Below, in pieces: positions 59,359 to 61,509 of a DNA stretch of 64,000 nt (its first letter is position 1; each line of letters begins with the position of its first letter). Under the pieces are notes generated by a model. It saw only the letters and a program-made list of their open reading frames with translations. It did no database searches and was not told the DNA's origin. Made by a program: the position numbers and the translations under genes. The stretch is from Acholoe squamosa (Eukaryota; Annelida; Polychaeta; Phyllodocida; Polynoidae): assembly GCA_949317995.1 (NCBI GenBank), contig OX439043.1, forward strand, positions 743,501 to 807,500, given 5' to 3'.

Positions 59359-61509
59359 TATATGTATCTGCAGTTTATTGGTTTAGAATTCAGTAAGTGA
59401 TCATGAATAACAGAGGAATAAGGTCATGGTTCATTTTAGCAGTGGGGGGAAGGGCTATTGAAAACTATCTTGAGCCTTCAAAACCATACTCAAATAACCA
59501 CCTGTCTCAAATAAGGATCTGTGGTGTACTGAAATTATTAACCACTACAGTATCTATAAATAGACGTACCTCTTCCCTGTGTGCAGCTTGTACATTGATA
59601 GGTCCAGGTTCCACTTTGTCCCCACTCCTGCACAATGACAGGAAGAACATTGTGAAAGTCTTCTCCACTCATCTTTTAGAGTTGTGACACTTGTTGAAAT
59701 ATCAATGTTGATCTATATAGACATTATGACTAGATGGCAACTGGTATTCACTTGCCATCACTAGATGGCAACTGGTATTCACTTGCCATCACTAGATGGC
59801 AACTAGTATTCACTTGACATCACTAGATGGCAACTGGTATTCACTTGCCATCACTAGATGGCAACTGGTATTCACATGCCATCACTAGATGGCAACTGGT
59901 ATTCACTTGCCATCACTAGATGGCAACTAGTATTCACTTGACATCACTAGATGGCAACTGGTATTCACTTGCCATCACTAGATGGCAACTAGTATTCACT
60001 TGACATCACTAGATGGCAACTGGTATTCACATGCCATCACTAGATGGCAACTGGTATTCACTTGACATCACTAGATGGCAACTGGTATTCACTTGCCATC
60101 ACTAGATGGCAACTAGTATTCACTTGACATCACTAGATGGCAACTGGTATTCACTTGACATCACTAGATGGCAACTGGTATTTACTTGACATCACTAGAT
60201 GGCAACTGGTATTTACTTGACATCACTAGATGGCAACTGGTATTTACTTGACATCACTAGATGGCAACTGGTATTTACTTGACATCACTAGATGGCAACT
60301 GGTATTTACTTGACATCACTAGATGGCAACTGGTATTCACTTGACATTAAGGTTCCATGCAAGCTCCACATTACGGTTGAATCATATGTGCCTATTTTGG
60401 CAAGTGTTACTTGTTTCAAATATATGAACAATTTTGATAAAGATATAATATCATATCAGTTCCATCCCTATAACATGGGATTCGTGCAACTTTTCATAGT
60501 TCTGCAACAATGACAGTCATGATTTTTACCACTCTGTGCAGAATTATGATCAATATGGGGAGAAATCTCTATACTTCCAAAGTCAAATTGATAAACACTT
60601 GAGATGTAAACAGAGTGAATTGATAACTTTGCCCCGCGGTACCTTTATTATCTTATCTCGAGTACATACCCGGTTTGTGGTTCTGCTGTTAACCTTTCCT
60701 CCTCTTTGGAACAAGTAAAAGAAACACAACTTTAGGTGTTAATAAATGAATGAGGAGGGCAGAGGTCCTGAATAGTTACCATGGGAACTAGTATCAGTAA
60801 AGTTATAAACAGTTACCATGACAACTGGTTTCAGTAAAGTTATAAATAGTTACTATGACAACTGGTTTCAGTAAAGTTATAAATAATTACCATGACAACT
60901 AGTTTCAGTAAAGTTATAAACAGTTACCATAAAACTGGTTTCAGTAAAGTTATAAACAGTTACCATAAAAACTGGTATCAGTAAGGTTATAAACAGTTAC
61001 CATAAAAACTGGTATCAGTAAAGTTATAAACAGTTACCATAAAAACTGGTATCAGTAAAGTTATAAACAGTTACCATAAAAACTGGTATCAGTAAAGTTA
61101 TAAACAGTTACCATAAAAACTGGTATCAGTAAAGTTATAAACAGTTACCATAAAAACTGGTATCAGTAAAGTTATAAACAGTTACCATGACAACTGGTTT
61201 TAGTAAAGTTATAAATAGTTACTATGACAACTGGTTTCAGTTAAGTTATAAACAGTAACCATAAAATCTGGTTTCATTGTGTCCATAAATGTTATGAACA
61301 GTTACTTTGACAATTTGTTCCAGTAAGATTGTAAGAAGTAATCATGACAACTGGTTTAATTAGGGTTACAAATGTCCACCACATCCTGTCCACTTACTTC
61401 TTAACATTAACAGCATGATAAATACAGTAATACTGATGAAGGCCACCAGGCGTCTCTGTCTTCTCCTGAACCATAAGCATTGCAACCATCCACACACACC
61501 TCCCGCCAT
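8112..61509 (-). CDS. LARGE-like bifunctional-type glycosyltransferase (GT8 start + GT49), 20 predicted exons
   Basis: Golgi type II membrane glycosyltransferase of the LARGE family. Known members extend xylose-glucuronate matriglycan on alpha-dystroglycan, using a GT8 xylosyltransferase domain then a GT49 glucuronyltransferase domain. Exon 1 encodes a short basic tail and one membrane segment ([16 protein letters not shown]). Exon 3 ([17 protein letters not shown], then KSVIF, LHVHL and TLFSTWNLP) matches the opening of the LARGE GT8 domain. Exons 13-20 form a complete GT49 domain: [19 protein letters not shown], the DxD motif in [37 protein letters not shown] and [13 protein letters not shown]. 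About 668 codons are predicted, against 756 for human LARGE1. Three joins are unresolved in phase: exon 1-2, exon 12-13, and anything missed in the middle. The GT8 core motifs are not recognisable, so xylosyltransferase activity is doubtful. Introns hold several retroelements. Confidence 0.85.
8395..8496 (-). CDS. LARGE-like gene, exon 19
   Basis: Flanked by CACAG and GTAAGT. It reads [19 protein letters not shown], the conserved 'FIVLP...IHMPHAPS' block of the GT49 domain. Phases agree on both sides. Confidence 0.9.
9013..9140 (-). CDS. LARGE-like gene, exon 18
   Basis: Acceptor TCCTCAG and donor GTGAGTGA. It reads [11 protein letters not shown], then [20 protein letters not shown], equivalent to 'ADFEPYVVV...YDRRFVGFGWNKVSHIMEL' in LARGE. 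The acceptor and first bases of this exon are the seed of the tandem array at 9141-9230 and 10241-10560. Confidence 0.9.
9141..9231. repeat. Exon-18 junction array, left part
   Basis: The intronic flank of exon 18 (CACCTGAGG, ACATTTG, GAATAACACTAAGTCC) is the first unit of a ~64-bp array that resumes at 10241. The foldback element inserted between the two parts. Confidence 0.75.
9232..10240. mobile_element. tRNA-headed foldback element, copy 2
   Basis: Second copy of the element at 5691-6705, with the same order: common 5' part, tRNA-like head on the minus strand (9417-9490), internal inverted repeat (9627-9679 and 9803-9850) and a terminal hairpin (about 10095-10240, centred on CCCCGAAGGGG). 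The hairpin has the same architecture as in copy 1, but its sequence is largely different. The insertion splits one unit of the surrounding array, so the array is older than the insertion. Confidence 0.78.
9417..9490 (-). other. tRNA-like segment of foldback element 2
   Basis: The minus strand carries the same A-box-like (TTGGTATAATGGACAGC) and B-box-like (GGGATTGATTCCCC) pair as copy 1. Confidence 0.6.
10241..10560. repeat. Exon-18 junction array, right part
   Basis: Five ~64-bp units, GAATAACACTAAGGCC, TTATTGACACTAATTGTGAC, ACCTGAGGGGC and so on. On the minus strand each unit contains CCTCAG followed by GTG, matching the acceptor and first codon of exon 18 (9140). Confidence 0.85.
10683..11097 (+). 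mobile_element. Solo LTR (gypsy-type)
   Basis: 415 bp, starting TGTAGGGGC and ending CATTACA, flanked by a 4-bp duplication GTAA (10679-10682 and 11098-11101). It has a TATA-like box (CTATATAATAG near 10846) and AATAAA near 11020. The intact gypsy LTRs at 31090 and 40229 share the TGTAGGGGC and CATTACA termini and the 4-bp duplication, so it is a related family, in the opposite orientation. Confidence 0.88.
11319..13700. repeat. (GTAG)n satellite, ~2.4 kb, with recurring spacer
   Basis: GTAG tetranucleotide array with GCAG variants, broken about 20 times by the spacer AAATGAATTAAGTAGGTAGG. That gives an irregular higher-order repeat of roughly 60-200 bp. The motif GGGTAGGTAGGTA also occurs in the terminal repeats of the enclosing element, which probably seeded it. 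Confidence 0.95.
13960..14250. repeat. CACGTG/CCAAT-rich dispersed repeat, copy 1
   Basis: Contains GTCACGTGACC, GTCATGTGACC and GTCACATGACC between CCAATCAG or CTGATTGG boxes, and ends CCTGTAGTTAGTTATAGTCC. The reverse complement recurs at 48780-49035. Confidence 0.7.
14251..15459. other. Intronic sequence with a (CAT)n run
   Basis: No gene seen. A CAT trinucleotide run (about 14604-14631) makes the Asp run in the minus-strand open frame here, which lacks other support. Confidence 0.6.
15460..15830 (+). mobile_element. tRNA-derived SINE, family A, copy 1
   Basis: The 5' body GTAGGGGCCAGCTCTG has GC-rich palindromes (CAGCCCTCAGGGGCTG). A tRNA-like segment (15718-15790) follows, with A-box-like GTAACTCAGCAGTAGAGC and B box GGTTCGACTCC, then TTTCTCCAGGACATTTTCCG. 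The same family is at 16045 and 52693. Confidence 0.82.
16045..16230 (+). mobile_element. SINE family A, internally deleted copy
   Basis: Repeats the 5' body and then jumps directly to the B-box half (GGTTCGACTCC), so the A-box half is missing. Confidence 0.78.
16225..16745. repeat. CAG/TAG-rich minisatellite with nested palindromes
   Basis: About seven units of 70-85 bp. Each has GTATGTGTAGCTACTGC, two CCATGCATGG palindromes separated by GTGA, and a (CAG/TAG)n run of variable length. All short open frames here are products of this repeat. Confidence 0.93.
16773..16862. repeat. (TGTC)n then (TC)n microsatellite
   Basis: About 39 bp of TGTC followed by about 50 bp of TC. Confidence 0.97.
17510..17870. 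repeat. Dispersed repeat, copy 1 (inverted partner at 51690-52075)
   Basis: Shares GGTGTAACCATAGCAACC, ATCCATGATA and TCAATATTGTCCAC, in the same order, with the reverse complement of 51690-52075. Confidence 0.75.
17871..20470. other. Interior of the TIR element, no confirmed gene
   Basis: Contains several 60-100 residue open frames (for example 18171-18428) without splice or family support. The stretch 19440-19530 (CAGCGCCAGC, GCCACCTGACGTGTTAC, TTCCCTGGTTACCA) is an inverted match to about 50905-51000, continuing the paralogy noted for 17510-17870. Two near-copies of TCTGACCGTCC with TATACTGTATCT lie near 20340 and 20453. Confidence 0.55.
20480..20541. repeat. (TAC)n microsatellite
   Basis: Nearly pure TAC run, giving poly-Thr and poly-Val frames. 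Confidence 0.97.
21234..21306 (-). CDS. LARGE-like gene, exon 17
   Basis: Reads [20 protein letters not shown] and ends AAFE in phase 0 at donor GTAATGAG. Equivalent to 'WTKGHAPTNFAKWRTAT' of LARGE. Confidence 0.9.
21452..21561 (-). CDS. LARGE-like gene, exon 16
   Basis: Reads [20 protein letters not shown], then [17 protein letters not shown]. Equivalent to '[34 protein letters not shown]'. Its acceptor sits directly beside a (CA)n(TA)n microsatellite. Confidence 0.9.
21568..21659. repeat. (CA)n(TA)n microsatellite
   Basis: About 20 bp of CA then about 70 bp of TA, starting only 6 bp upstream (in the intron) of exon 16. Confidence 0.97.
21928..22080 (-). CDS. LARGE-like gene, exon 15 with GT49 DxD motif
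   Basis: Reads [20 protein letters not shown], then [18 protein letters not shown]. Matches '[30 protein letters not shown]'. The DVD triplet is the metal and sugar-nucleotide binding motif of the GT49 domain. Starts and ends in phase 0. Confidence 0.93.
22514..22708 (-). CDS. LARGE-like gene, exon 14
   Basis: Reads [19 protein letters not shown], then [13 protein letters not shown] and HLVYKRH. Matches '[36 protein letters not shown]...YHIVYKE'. 65 codons, phase 0 at both ends. Degenerate partial copies of this exon lie just upstream in the intron. Confidence 0.93.
22735..23070 (-). pseudogene. Three degenerate partial copies of exon 14
   Basis: Copies near 22736-22825, 22855-22940 and 22975-23070 repeat the acceptor and first ~30 codons of exon 14 (ILITQL, CRLGALV). 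Each is broken by a stop (TGA after CRLGALV in two, TGA after QLSV in one). A shorter remnant lies near 25925-25990. All keep an AG acceptor, so they are potential splice decoys. Confidence 0.85.
23480..25600. repeat. Tract dense in AGTCC...GGACT palindromic words
   Basis: Dozens of TAGTCCTNAGGACTA-like words (for example AGTCCTGAGGACT, AGTCCCTAGGACT) at irregular spacing, with no fixed period. The tract is intronic. Exon 13 (24892-24941) lies inside it. Confidence 0.8.
24892..24941 (-). CDS. LARGE-like gene, exon 13 (tentative)
   Basis: Acceptor CTCTGACCCAG and donor GTGAGTGC. It reads [16 protein letters not shown] and joins exon 14 in phase 0 at the position of 'AADSTDVTLVAQL' in LARGE. 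Its start phase (two bases) does not match the phase-0 end of exon 12, so either a small exon was missed or the acceptor is wrong. Confidence 0.5.
26228..26400 (-). CDS. LARGE-like gene, exon 12
   Basis: Acceptor CACTTCAG and donor GTGAGG. It encodes an Ala/Ser-rich linker ([20 protein letters not shown]), then [20 protein letters not shown]. Two leading bases complete a Gly with exon 11. Not conserved in LARGE; it would bridge the two domains. Confidence 0.7.
26525..27035. repeat. 26-bp minisatellite
   Basis: About 19 copies of AAGGTTTCCTAAGGAGTTAG plus TACTTC, next to exon 12. The unit loosely resembles the exon-12 acceptor (AGTACCTGAAGTGTT), but too weakly to claim descent. Confidence 0.92.
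27060..27290. other. Possible solo-LTR remnant
   Basis: AATAAAG near 27212 sits in a GC-richer block with a CTATTTAAACC TATA-like box near 27160, typical of an LTR. No target-site duplication could be defined. Confidence 0.25.
27311..27446 (-). CDS. LARGE-like gene, exon 11
   Basis: Acceptor TTGTTTCAG and donor GTAATACC. It reads [20 protein letters not shown], then [14 protein letters not shown]. Phase 0 in, one base out, matching exon 12. No recognised family motif. Confidence 0.75.
27749..27862 (-). CDS. LARGE-like gene, exon 10
   Basis: 38 codons, phase 0 at both ends, reading [20 protein letters not shown]. Its acceptor and first bases are the seed of the 36-bp array that follows in the intron. 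Confidence 0.75.
27863..28340. repeat. 36-bp array built from the exon-10 splice acceptor
   Basis: At least eight clear units of AACTTCACCCTGAAACATTT plus AAACATGATAATAAAC, then degenerate ones. On the minus strand each reads TGTTTCAG followed by GGTGAAGTTG, a near copy of the exon-10 junction TATTTCAG/GGAGAAGTTG. Confidence 0.9.
28433..28528 (-). CDS. LARGE-like gene, exon 9
   Basis: Acceptor ATTCTTACAG and donor GTAAGAA. It reads [20 protein letters not shown], then [12 protein letters not shown]; 32 codons, phase 0 at both ends. An alternative open frame over the same bases would leave one base and run into a stop in exon 10, so it is rejected. Confidence 0.72.
28680..28950. repeat. ~62-bp minisatellite
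   Basis: Four to five units of ATGGAGATGACACATAGGGT, GCTGCTATGAGCTGCTC, TGGCAGTAATGACCTG. The minus strand shows AACAG/GTCATTACTG, acceptor-like, but no matching exon was found. Confidence 0.9.
29120..29170 (-). CDS. LARGE-like gene, exon 8
   Basis: Acceptor CATTGACAG and donor GTAAAT. It reads [17 protein letters not shown]; 17 codons, phase 0 at both ends. With exon 7 ([13 protein letters not shown]) it resembles '[21 protein letters not shown]' of the GT8 domain. The exon start is tandemly repeated in the adjacent intron. Confidence 0.75.
29171..30255. repeat. 51-bp array built from the exon-8 splice acceptor (about 21 units)
   Basis: On the minus strand each unit reads ATTGACAG/GTTCTTGGTGCC, then ACATTCAGGTGTAAT. 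The first 24 nt after AG are those of exon 8. The period is 51, a multiple of three, so both strands show ~370-codon open frames; these are artefacts. Read in the exon frame a unit reaches a stop (TGA) within about 14 codons. Confidence 0.95.
30451..30521 (-). CDS. LARGE-like gene, exon 7
   Basis: Acceptor TTATTCTAG and donor GTTAGT. Two bases complete Asp, then [19 protein letters not shown] and SPRQ. Aligns with '[20 protein letters not shown]' of LARGE, but the GT8 DxD would read DVR. Confidence 0.7.
30869..30938 (-). CDS. LARGE-like gene, exon 6
   Basis: Acceptor TTAATACAG and donor GTAACA. It reads [20 protein letters not shown], then TVH, leaving one base for exon 7. A weaker donor (GTATAAC) 14 bases further would break the phase. 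Confidence 0.65.
31090..31452 (-). repeat. 3' LTR of the gypsy element
   Basis: 363 bp, nearly identical to 40229-40589 with a few substitutions and small indels. On the element strand it starts TGTAGGGGCCGGC and ends CATTACA. Confidence 0.95.
31453..31463 (-). other. Polypurine tract
   Basis: AGTGGGGGTGG immediately upstream of the 3' LTR on the element strand, where plus-strand DNA priming is expected. Confidence 0.7.
31464..32200. other. Untranslated 3' part of the gypsy element
   Basis: AT-rich; no frame of note between the last ORF and the polypurine tract. Confidence 0.6.
32201..34420 (-). CDS. Gypsy element: long post-pol ORF (739 codons or more), unknown function
   Basis: Lies 3' of integrase, where a gypsy element would carry env if anything. 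I see no signal peptide, membrane segment or envelope motif, and no CCHC zinc knuckle. The N-terminal third is charged and low-complexity (Ser, Lys, Pro, Thr). The middle has [21 protein letters not shown] long charged helix ([20 protein letters not shown]) follows, then a PPVPAA repeat and an acidic tail (MDTDPEDL). The frame overlaps the previous ORF by a few bases in the -1 frame and stays open upstream of its nominal GTG, so the two are probably one protein split by an indel or a frameshift. A displaced Gag is one possibility; unproven. Confidence 0.6.
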   Translation of the reverse strand: MRIAIERSTTETEPGADIPEAPGEISEEDISRQQAAVEAKRAELAKQQKQLTAARRAHRKQQAQSKAKASSDSDSPVSSRRSPRSKDRDPRESDSSPEVPPQPPKVVRRKKKNGAKASPAEPTPPTKPRGKGDPKTPASKTPATTVATSVTAASTASTSGASTKSSTKASSGTTTTSQAGRRGEGIYTDSEGSESDPELPESAKSDLESVTMWEEMTTDVPKDDNQKWMWKNAAEGFKERTPRCFADCAYDTVHYMCPGYLLAFFQINFSSTKFGMPSEVHLKVKKWRGDDKREKAKARSKGPNGGTATATGASKRTRADRSVSPSGNKDQPRPANPADRRESGQQVLALDMPSNQARRAVSQAATPATSSTPAPAEQRPGEASGSQDDGGKLFAPPSGYTSWWAGEGSSGKRPTYSEYAAKFPSMGPAGPESQVLTPLGRSKTRGRGRGGMESTRAAPGGGRGRGGTTVEGPSVPPAGAPPASVEAAAPPPVIVPPTAPRVPVMELISGTLSGLQDPNIFVDHRDVQTAQIQNDLMAEWQALHRQKSVDYWRVMTEATFNLVYEIQKREEEKIRLQERKNVEEALESCRRQQMEAEKLKEFHRAENAGYIHRYKEADLKFFLAFGKHLEEWDGLPSSLIFIPDAPPVPAAPPVPHAPPVPAAPPVPAAPPAPAAPAAPVALPASEAMDSPSAVMSALSLGSDTPSEASALLCVSSCSSSALSASAESAEKMDTDPEDL
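34417..35136 (-). CDS. Gypsy element: first post-pol ORF, unknown function
   Basis: Starts at ATG 35136 ([20 protein letters not shown]), 14 bases past the end of any pol-like sequence context. It has a Pro-rich stretch ([10 protein letters not shown]) and a folded-looking region ([17 protein letters not shown], then [19 protein letters not shown]). The last ~25 residues turn basic ([12 protein letters not shown]), while the -1 frame over the same bases reads acidic and natural ([12 protein letters not shown]) into the next ORF. A one-base indel or a programmed -1 shift near 34450-34510 is likely. Confidence 0.6.
   Translation of the reverse strand: MAQGTIDAARQTANVLLEQGEDPKVPSWVEESMDSSTEEAARTLSAMAEATDRERMPPPPPPRPEPASTAAASGGNMDVLDIPLYPPGFKTRIERMAHVDCEAGVVYTSWGTYIPMHASMFGYRPLAVKPGVPEAIPDDFKTLVMDSCSDELADSMPVSWLRNYQKLGEKMAVNESLARAVLISEGITRKAAELRESESDMDTDSTVTLSSVETDRVKRLTHKPAQRVLSPRVTWRLKT
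35137..35649. other. Gypsy element: spacer between pol and the post-pol ORFs
   Basis: About 500 bp without a supported frame. It could hold a splice acceptor or internal promoter for the downstream ORFs; none is recognised. Confidence 0.45.
35650..39495 (-). CDS. pol: Gypsy pol: protease, reverse transcriptase, RNase H, integrase (two in-frame stops)
   Basis: One continuous frame of 1282 codons. The protease has LVDTGASHS near its start. The RT has [12 protein letters not shown], then [12 protein letters not shown], and the catalytic box YLDDVVVFG (near 38200). RNase H has [17 protein letters not shown]. The integrase has the HHCC finger ([10 protein letters not shown]...CPDCC), a D,D,E core ([24 protein letters not shown]) and a GPF-type C-terminal module ([10 protein letters not shown]). 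A basic tail follows. In-frame TAA codons lie at 38014-38016, after VSADPEK at the RT connection, and at 37597-37599, after QELLAVVV inside RNase H. All motifs are otherwise intact, so these are recent nonsense mutations or read-through sites. Confidence 0.95.
39550..40212 (-). CDS. Gypsy 5' ORF, same frame as pol, ends in TAG
   Basis: 220 codons from just inside the primer-binding site to TAG 39550-39552. No ATG lies at its left edge; the nominal start is TTG. It is Gly/Pro-rich ([19 protein letters not shown]) and has no capsid homology region or CCHC knuckle that I can see, so it is not a recognisable Gag. The frame continues past the TAG directly into protease, an arrangement compatible with UAG read-through. 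Confidence 0.65.
   Translation of the reverse strand: MVGGWSAATLAESLGKPEADPPSPGLEGFEEDDFTSQHLLLDWKPGQQQMYNPEGVRSVFSTPSLMDGATGDGIVKLYPGTPQMGAPDTGLFRGVLRPPTLDLSYWSQVITSRRQLGPIAPAGSASSLGTGGDPVEDFESNTPGGRVAVGAHPCTLAGARDPSAYVYGSEHMEASGRTGGEEGWIKELIRVCGTRLPPSHPCLEFLRGLGLNLGDSGDFH
40216..40227 (-). other. Primer-binding site, tRNA-His type
   Basis: TGGTGCCGTGAC on the element strand, one base from the 5' LTR. It complements a tRNA 3' end GTCACGGCACCA, which fits animal tRNA-His. Confidence 0.75.
40229..40589 (-). repeat. 5' LTR of the gypsy element
   Basis: 361 bp, paired with 31090-31452; TG...CA termini. Confidence 0.95.
40796..40820 (-). CDS. LARGE-like gene, exon 5 (25 nt)
   Basis: Acceptor CATTTCAG and donor GTAAGG. 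One base completes Arg, then YYQYYVTQ. Ends in phase 0, as exon 6 needs. Its junction is repeated in the adjacent array. Confidence 0.65.
40821..41345. repeat. 67-bp array built from the exon-5 splice acceptor
   Basis: About eight units. On the minus strand each contains TTATTTCAG/GTACTACCAGTACTATGT, the acceptor and most of exon 5, followed by TACTATAACACATGTG in place of the true donor GTAAGG. Intermediate variants (GGTACCACC, GGTATTACC) show drift. Confidence 0.93.
41638..41662 (-). CDS. LARGE-like gene, exon 4 (25 nt)
   Basis: Acceptor GATGCTACAG and donor GTATGTG. It reads AFMVCNID with split codons at both ends whose phases fit exons 3 and 5 exactly. Supported only by splice sites and phase because it is so short. 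Confidence 0.55.
41760..41852 (-). mobile_element. tRNA-derived SINE head, family C
   Basis: The minus strand reads CTGTGGTGCAATGCATAGG (A-box-like), then CAGGTTCGACCCCTACC (B box GGTTCGACCCC). Confidence 0.65.
41945..42040 (+). mobile_element. tRNA-derived SINE head, family B
   Basis: ACGCGGTGGTCTAGTGGTTA (A box TGGTCTAGTGG), then GCGGATCGAGTCCCGG (B box GGATCGAGTCC), then a T-run, as in tRNA-derived SINEs. Confidence 0.75.
42223..42391 (-). CDS. LARGE-like gene, exon 3, start of GT8 domain
   Basis: Acceptor TTTGTACAG and donor GTAAGTGG. It reads [20 protein letters not shown], then [18 protein letters not shown] and [10 protein letters not shown]. Nearly residue for residue the LARGE segment '[25 protein letters not shown]...LHFHLIAD...TLFQTWMVP'. 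Phase 0 in, one base out. Confidence 0.92.
42660..43198. other. Intronic sequence with a stray exon-3-junction copy
   Basis: 42773-42825 (AATGGCGGTATATTGGTAAA, ACCTTTATGTATCTGTATAA) repeats the exon-3 acceptor region, as do the units at 58.6-59.3 kb. Otherwise nothing recognised. Confidence 0.65.
43410..44945 (-). pseudogene. Reverse transcriptase lacking its catalytic YADD block
   Basis: 511 codons. Fingers and palm motifs are present ([55 protein letters not shown]). [11 protein letters not shown] then jumps straight to [20 protein letters not shown], so the segment that should hold the QGS...GPLLF and YADD motifs (roughly 55-65 residues) is deleted near 44187. The C-terminal region (YLGVTLD...[22 protein letters not shown]) is intact. 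An inactive copy. The frame runs in from 45188 through an in-frame TAA at 45000-45002. Confidence 0.92.
45000..45188 (-). pseudogene. EN-RT linker segment of the non-LTR element
   Basis: [20 protein letters not shown], then [28 protein letters not shown]. In frame with the RT to its left, so the TAA is probably a nonsense mutation of a Lys codon. Confidence 0.75.
45400..46014 (-). pseudogene. AP-type endonuclease domain of the non-LTR element
   Basis: Motifs of the exonuclease/endonuclease fold: [25 protein letters not shown] and GDFNFN. The frame ends at TAG 45400 after RRRQY, but the next frame over reads LDLIFTNL, the usual end of this domain. A one-base frameshift near 45404 has therefore broken it. 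Confidence 0.9.
46342..46926 (-). pseudogene. NADAR (YbiA/DUF1768-type) domain, C-terminal part of ORF1
   Basis: NADAR enzymes cleave N-glycosidic bonds, in phosphoribosyl-aminopyrimidines in the YbiA branch and in guanine ADP-ribose adducts in the DarT-linked branch. Seen here: [18 protein letters not shown], then [12 protein letters not shown] (the E..Y.AK motif), [28 protein letters not shown] (usually WGxG) and [11 protein letters not shown]. The order and spacing are those of the family. The frame overlaps the end of the RRM-type ORF1 by a few bases in -1. The expected linker (KGT, then [11 protein letters not shown]) suggests the two were one protein, split by a one-base indel near 46926. 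Confidence 0.78.
46923..47801 (-). pseudogene. ORF1 protein (coiled coil + RRM-like core) of the non-LTR element
   Basis: Starts at ATG 47801. The N-terminus is basic and Ser/Thr-rich. A heptad-like coiled coil follows ([27 protein letters not shown]), then an RRM-like core with [32 protein letters not shown] and [14 protein letters not shown], typical of L1-type ORF1 RNA-binding chaperones. An in-frame TGA at 47556-47558 interrupts it before [12 protein letters not shown]. It continues, after a frameshift, into the NADAR domain. Confidence 0.82.
47802..48360. other. Probable 5' UTR of the non-LTR element and intronic flank
   Basis: No supported coding. 48325-48350 (AATGGTGGTATATTGGTAAA) is another short remnant of the exon-3-junction repeat. 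Confidence 0.45.
48361..48427. repeat. (TA)n microsatellite
   Basis: About 66 bp of TA. Confidence 0.97.
48780..49035. repeat. CACGTG/CCAAT-rich dispersed repeat, copy 2
   Basis: Reverse complement of 13960-14250: GGGACTATAGCTAACTACAG, then CCAATCAG, GTCACGTGACC, GTCATGTGACC and GTCACATGACC. The motif GGACTATAGCTAACTACAGG recurs at 49012-49032. Confidence 0.7.
49564..49571 (+). promoter_or_regulatory. TATA box of the small cysteine-motif gene
   Basis: TATATATG, about 75 bp upstream of the ATG at 49642. Confidence 0.55.
49642..50356 (+). CDS. Small gene with a C-x2-C...H...C motif, three exons, unknown function
   Basis: Exon 1 is 49642-49703 ([20 protein letters not shown], donor GTAAGT). 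Exon 2 is 49891-50056 ([40 protein letters not shown]). Exon 3 is 50114-50356, with [10 protein letters not shown], the motif [32 protein letters not shown] and stop. Exon 1-2 phase fits well. The exon-2 donor GTGAAA is weak; the alternative donor at 50077 breaks phase. About 156 residues. A TATA box and an AATAAA (50543-50548) bracket it. It sits in the intron of the LARGE-like gene on the opposite strand, inside a block with an inverted paralogous copy at 17.5-19.6 kb, so it may be cargo of a mobile element. I do not recognise the family; a zinc-binding site is an inference. Confidence 0.6.
50543..50548 (+). terminator. Candidate polyadenylation signal of the cysteine-motif gene
   Basis: AATAAA about 187 nt past the stop at 50356. 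Confidence 0.45.
50905..52075. repeat. Dispersed repeat, copy 2 (inverted partner of 17510-19530)
   Basis: Its reverse complement matches 17510-17870 (via 51690-52075) and 19440-19530 (via 50905-51000) in the same order. The pair spans about 34 kb in opposite orientation. Confidence 0.7.
52693..52920 (-). mobile_element. tRNA-derived SINE, family A, minus-strand copy
   Basis: The minus strand reads GTAGGGGAACATGATTCCCC, then a tRNA-like part GGGGAAGTAGCTCAGAGG with B box GGTTCGAGTCC and TTTCTCCAAAGACGTTTTCC. Same design as 15460-15830. Confidence 0.82.
52921..53748. other. Intronic sequence, nothing recognised
   Basis: AT-rich; no array, no element ends, no supported frame. Confidence 0.55.
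53749..54580. mobile_element. Candidate MITE
   Basis: The termini ATACACACAAAAAATA and its approximate complement at 54565-54580 (TTTTCTGTGTAC) enclose a TTAGGC/GCCTAA-rich body (GCATTTCGCCTAACA near the left, TATTTTGCCTAATGG near the right). Target duplication not defined. Confidence 0.35.
54581..55780. other. Intronic sequence, nothing recognised
   Basis: No supported gene. Ends in a short CTACCTACCTG-like repeat before the trinucleotide tract. Confidence 0.55.
55800..56260. repeat. Thr/Ala-codon tract (ACT/GCT) with GCACATGC words
   Basis: Imperfect CTA/CTG trinucleotide tract about 450 bp long. It is open in several frames, which switch several times among Thr/Ala, Leu and Cys/Tyr coding, so no single frame is preserved. 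The 3' part alternates GCACAT and GCTTTTGCT. It resembles the better-ordered tract at 57.66-58.6 kb. Confidence 0.75.
56330..57530. other. Intronic region with diverged internal duplication
   Basis: Three diverged copies of CTGTGATAATTACCTTAATG followed by CTTACAGGTGTAA (near 56430, 57140 and 57370), and two copies of GTCTTTTATC(G/T)TTTCCCTCTG (near 56685 and 57030). No coding seen. Confidence 0.6.
57536..57543 (+). promoter_or_regulatory. TATA box upstream of the Ala/Thr repeat frame
   Basis: TATATAAG, about 88 bp before ATG 57631, followed by a pyrimidine-rich TTCATTCACTCACAC as a plausible start region. Confidence 0.5.
57631..58705 (+). CDS. Ala/Thr-rich 11-residue repeat ORF, start in another frame (T8 run)
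   Basis: From 57662 to a TAA at 58703-58705 the third plus frame is open for 347 codons. It reads [19 protein letters not shown], then a long array of [15 protein letters not shown] 11-residue repeats (variants with [16 protein letters not shown]), and a unique tail ([18 protein letters not shown]). It has no ATG of its own. ATG 57631 ([10 protein letters not shown]) is in frame except for one extra T in the T8 run at 57654-57661. Either the run is miscounted or slipped, or an intron or frameshift joins them. A TATA box lies just upstream. The other frames over this stretch are poly-Leu and poly-Ser artefacts. Alternatively the whole is a non-coding 33-bp minisatellite. Confidence 0.45.
57700..58610. 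repeat. 33-bp (11-codon) minisatellite
   Basis: About 27 units ending GCTAATGAAGGT, mostly 33 bp, with shorter (18, 24, 27 bp) variants that always differ by multiples of three. Confidence 0.93.
58640..59298. repeat. 52-bp array built from the exon-3 splice acceptor
   Basis: About twelve units. On the minus strand each reads CCATTATTGTACAG/ATACATATAGGCCTC, against the real exon-3 junction CATTTTTGTACAG/ATACAAATAGGCCTC (42391). The array lies 16 kb upstream of the exon, in the same intron, separated from it by later insertions. Confidence 0.92.
59299..59355. repeat. (TA)n microsatellite
   Basis: About 56 bp of TA. Confidence 0.97.
59570..59627 (-). CDS. LARGE-like gene, exon 2
   Basis: Acceptor ATTGTGCAG and donor GTACGT. 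In the frame that joins exon 3 in phase 0 it reads [19 protein letters not shown], a stem-region linker. The start then needs two bases from exon 1, whereas exon 1 leaves one at its best donor, so a small exon may be missing between them. Confidence 0.6.
59735..60355. repeat. 31-bp minisatellite
   Basis: About 20 copies of CACTAGATGGCAACTGGTAT plus TCACTTGCCAT, with variants TTTACTTGACAT drifting toward the right end. Confidence 0.95.
60356..60765. other. Intronic sequence, nothing recognised
   Basis: Short unsupported open frames only. Confidence 0.5.
60770..61290. repeat. 37-bp minisatellite
   Basis: About 13 copies of AGTTACCATAAAAACTGGTA plus TCAGTAAAGTTATAAAC, near the exon-1 donor. 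Confidence 0.95.
61398..61509 (-). CDS. LARGE-like gene, exon 1: start codon and membrane anchor
   Basis: ATG in good context (AAGATGGCG). It reads [20 protein letters not shown], then [17 protein letters not shown]: a short basic cytosolic tail and one hydrophobic segment, the type II topology of Golgi glycosyltransferases. Donor GTAAGT at 61397. A possible 5'-UTR intron acceptor (TTGTTTTAG) ends 9 bases before the ATG. Confidence 0.8.
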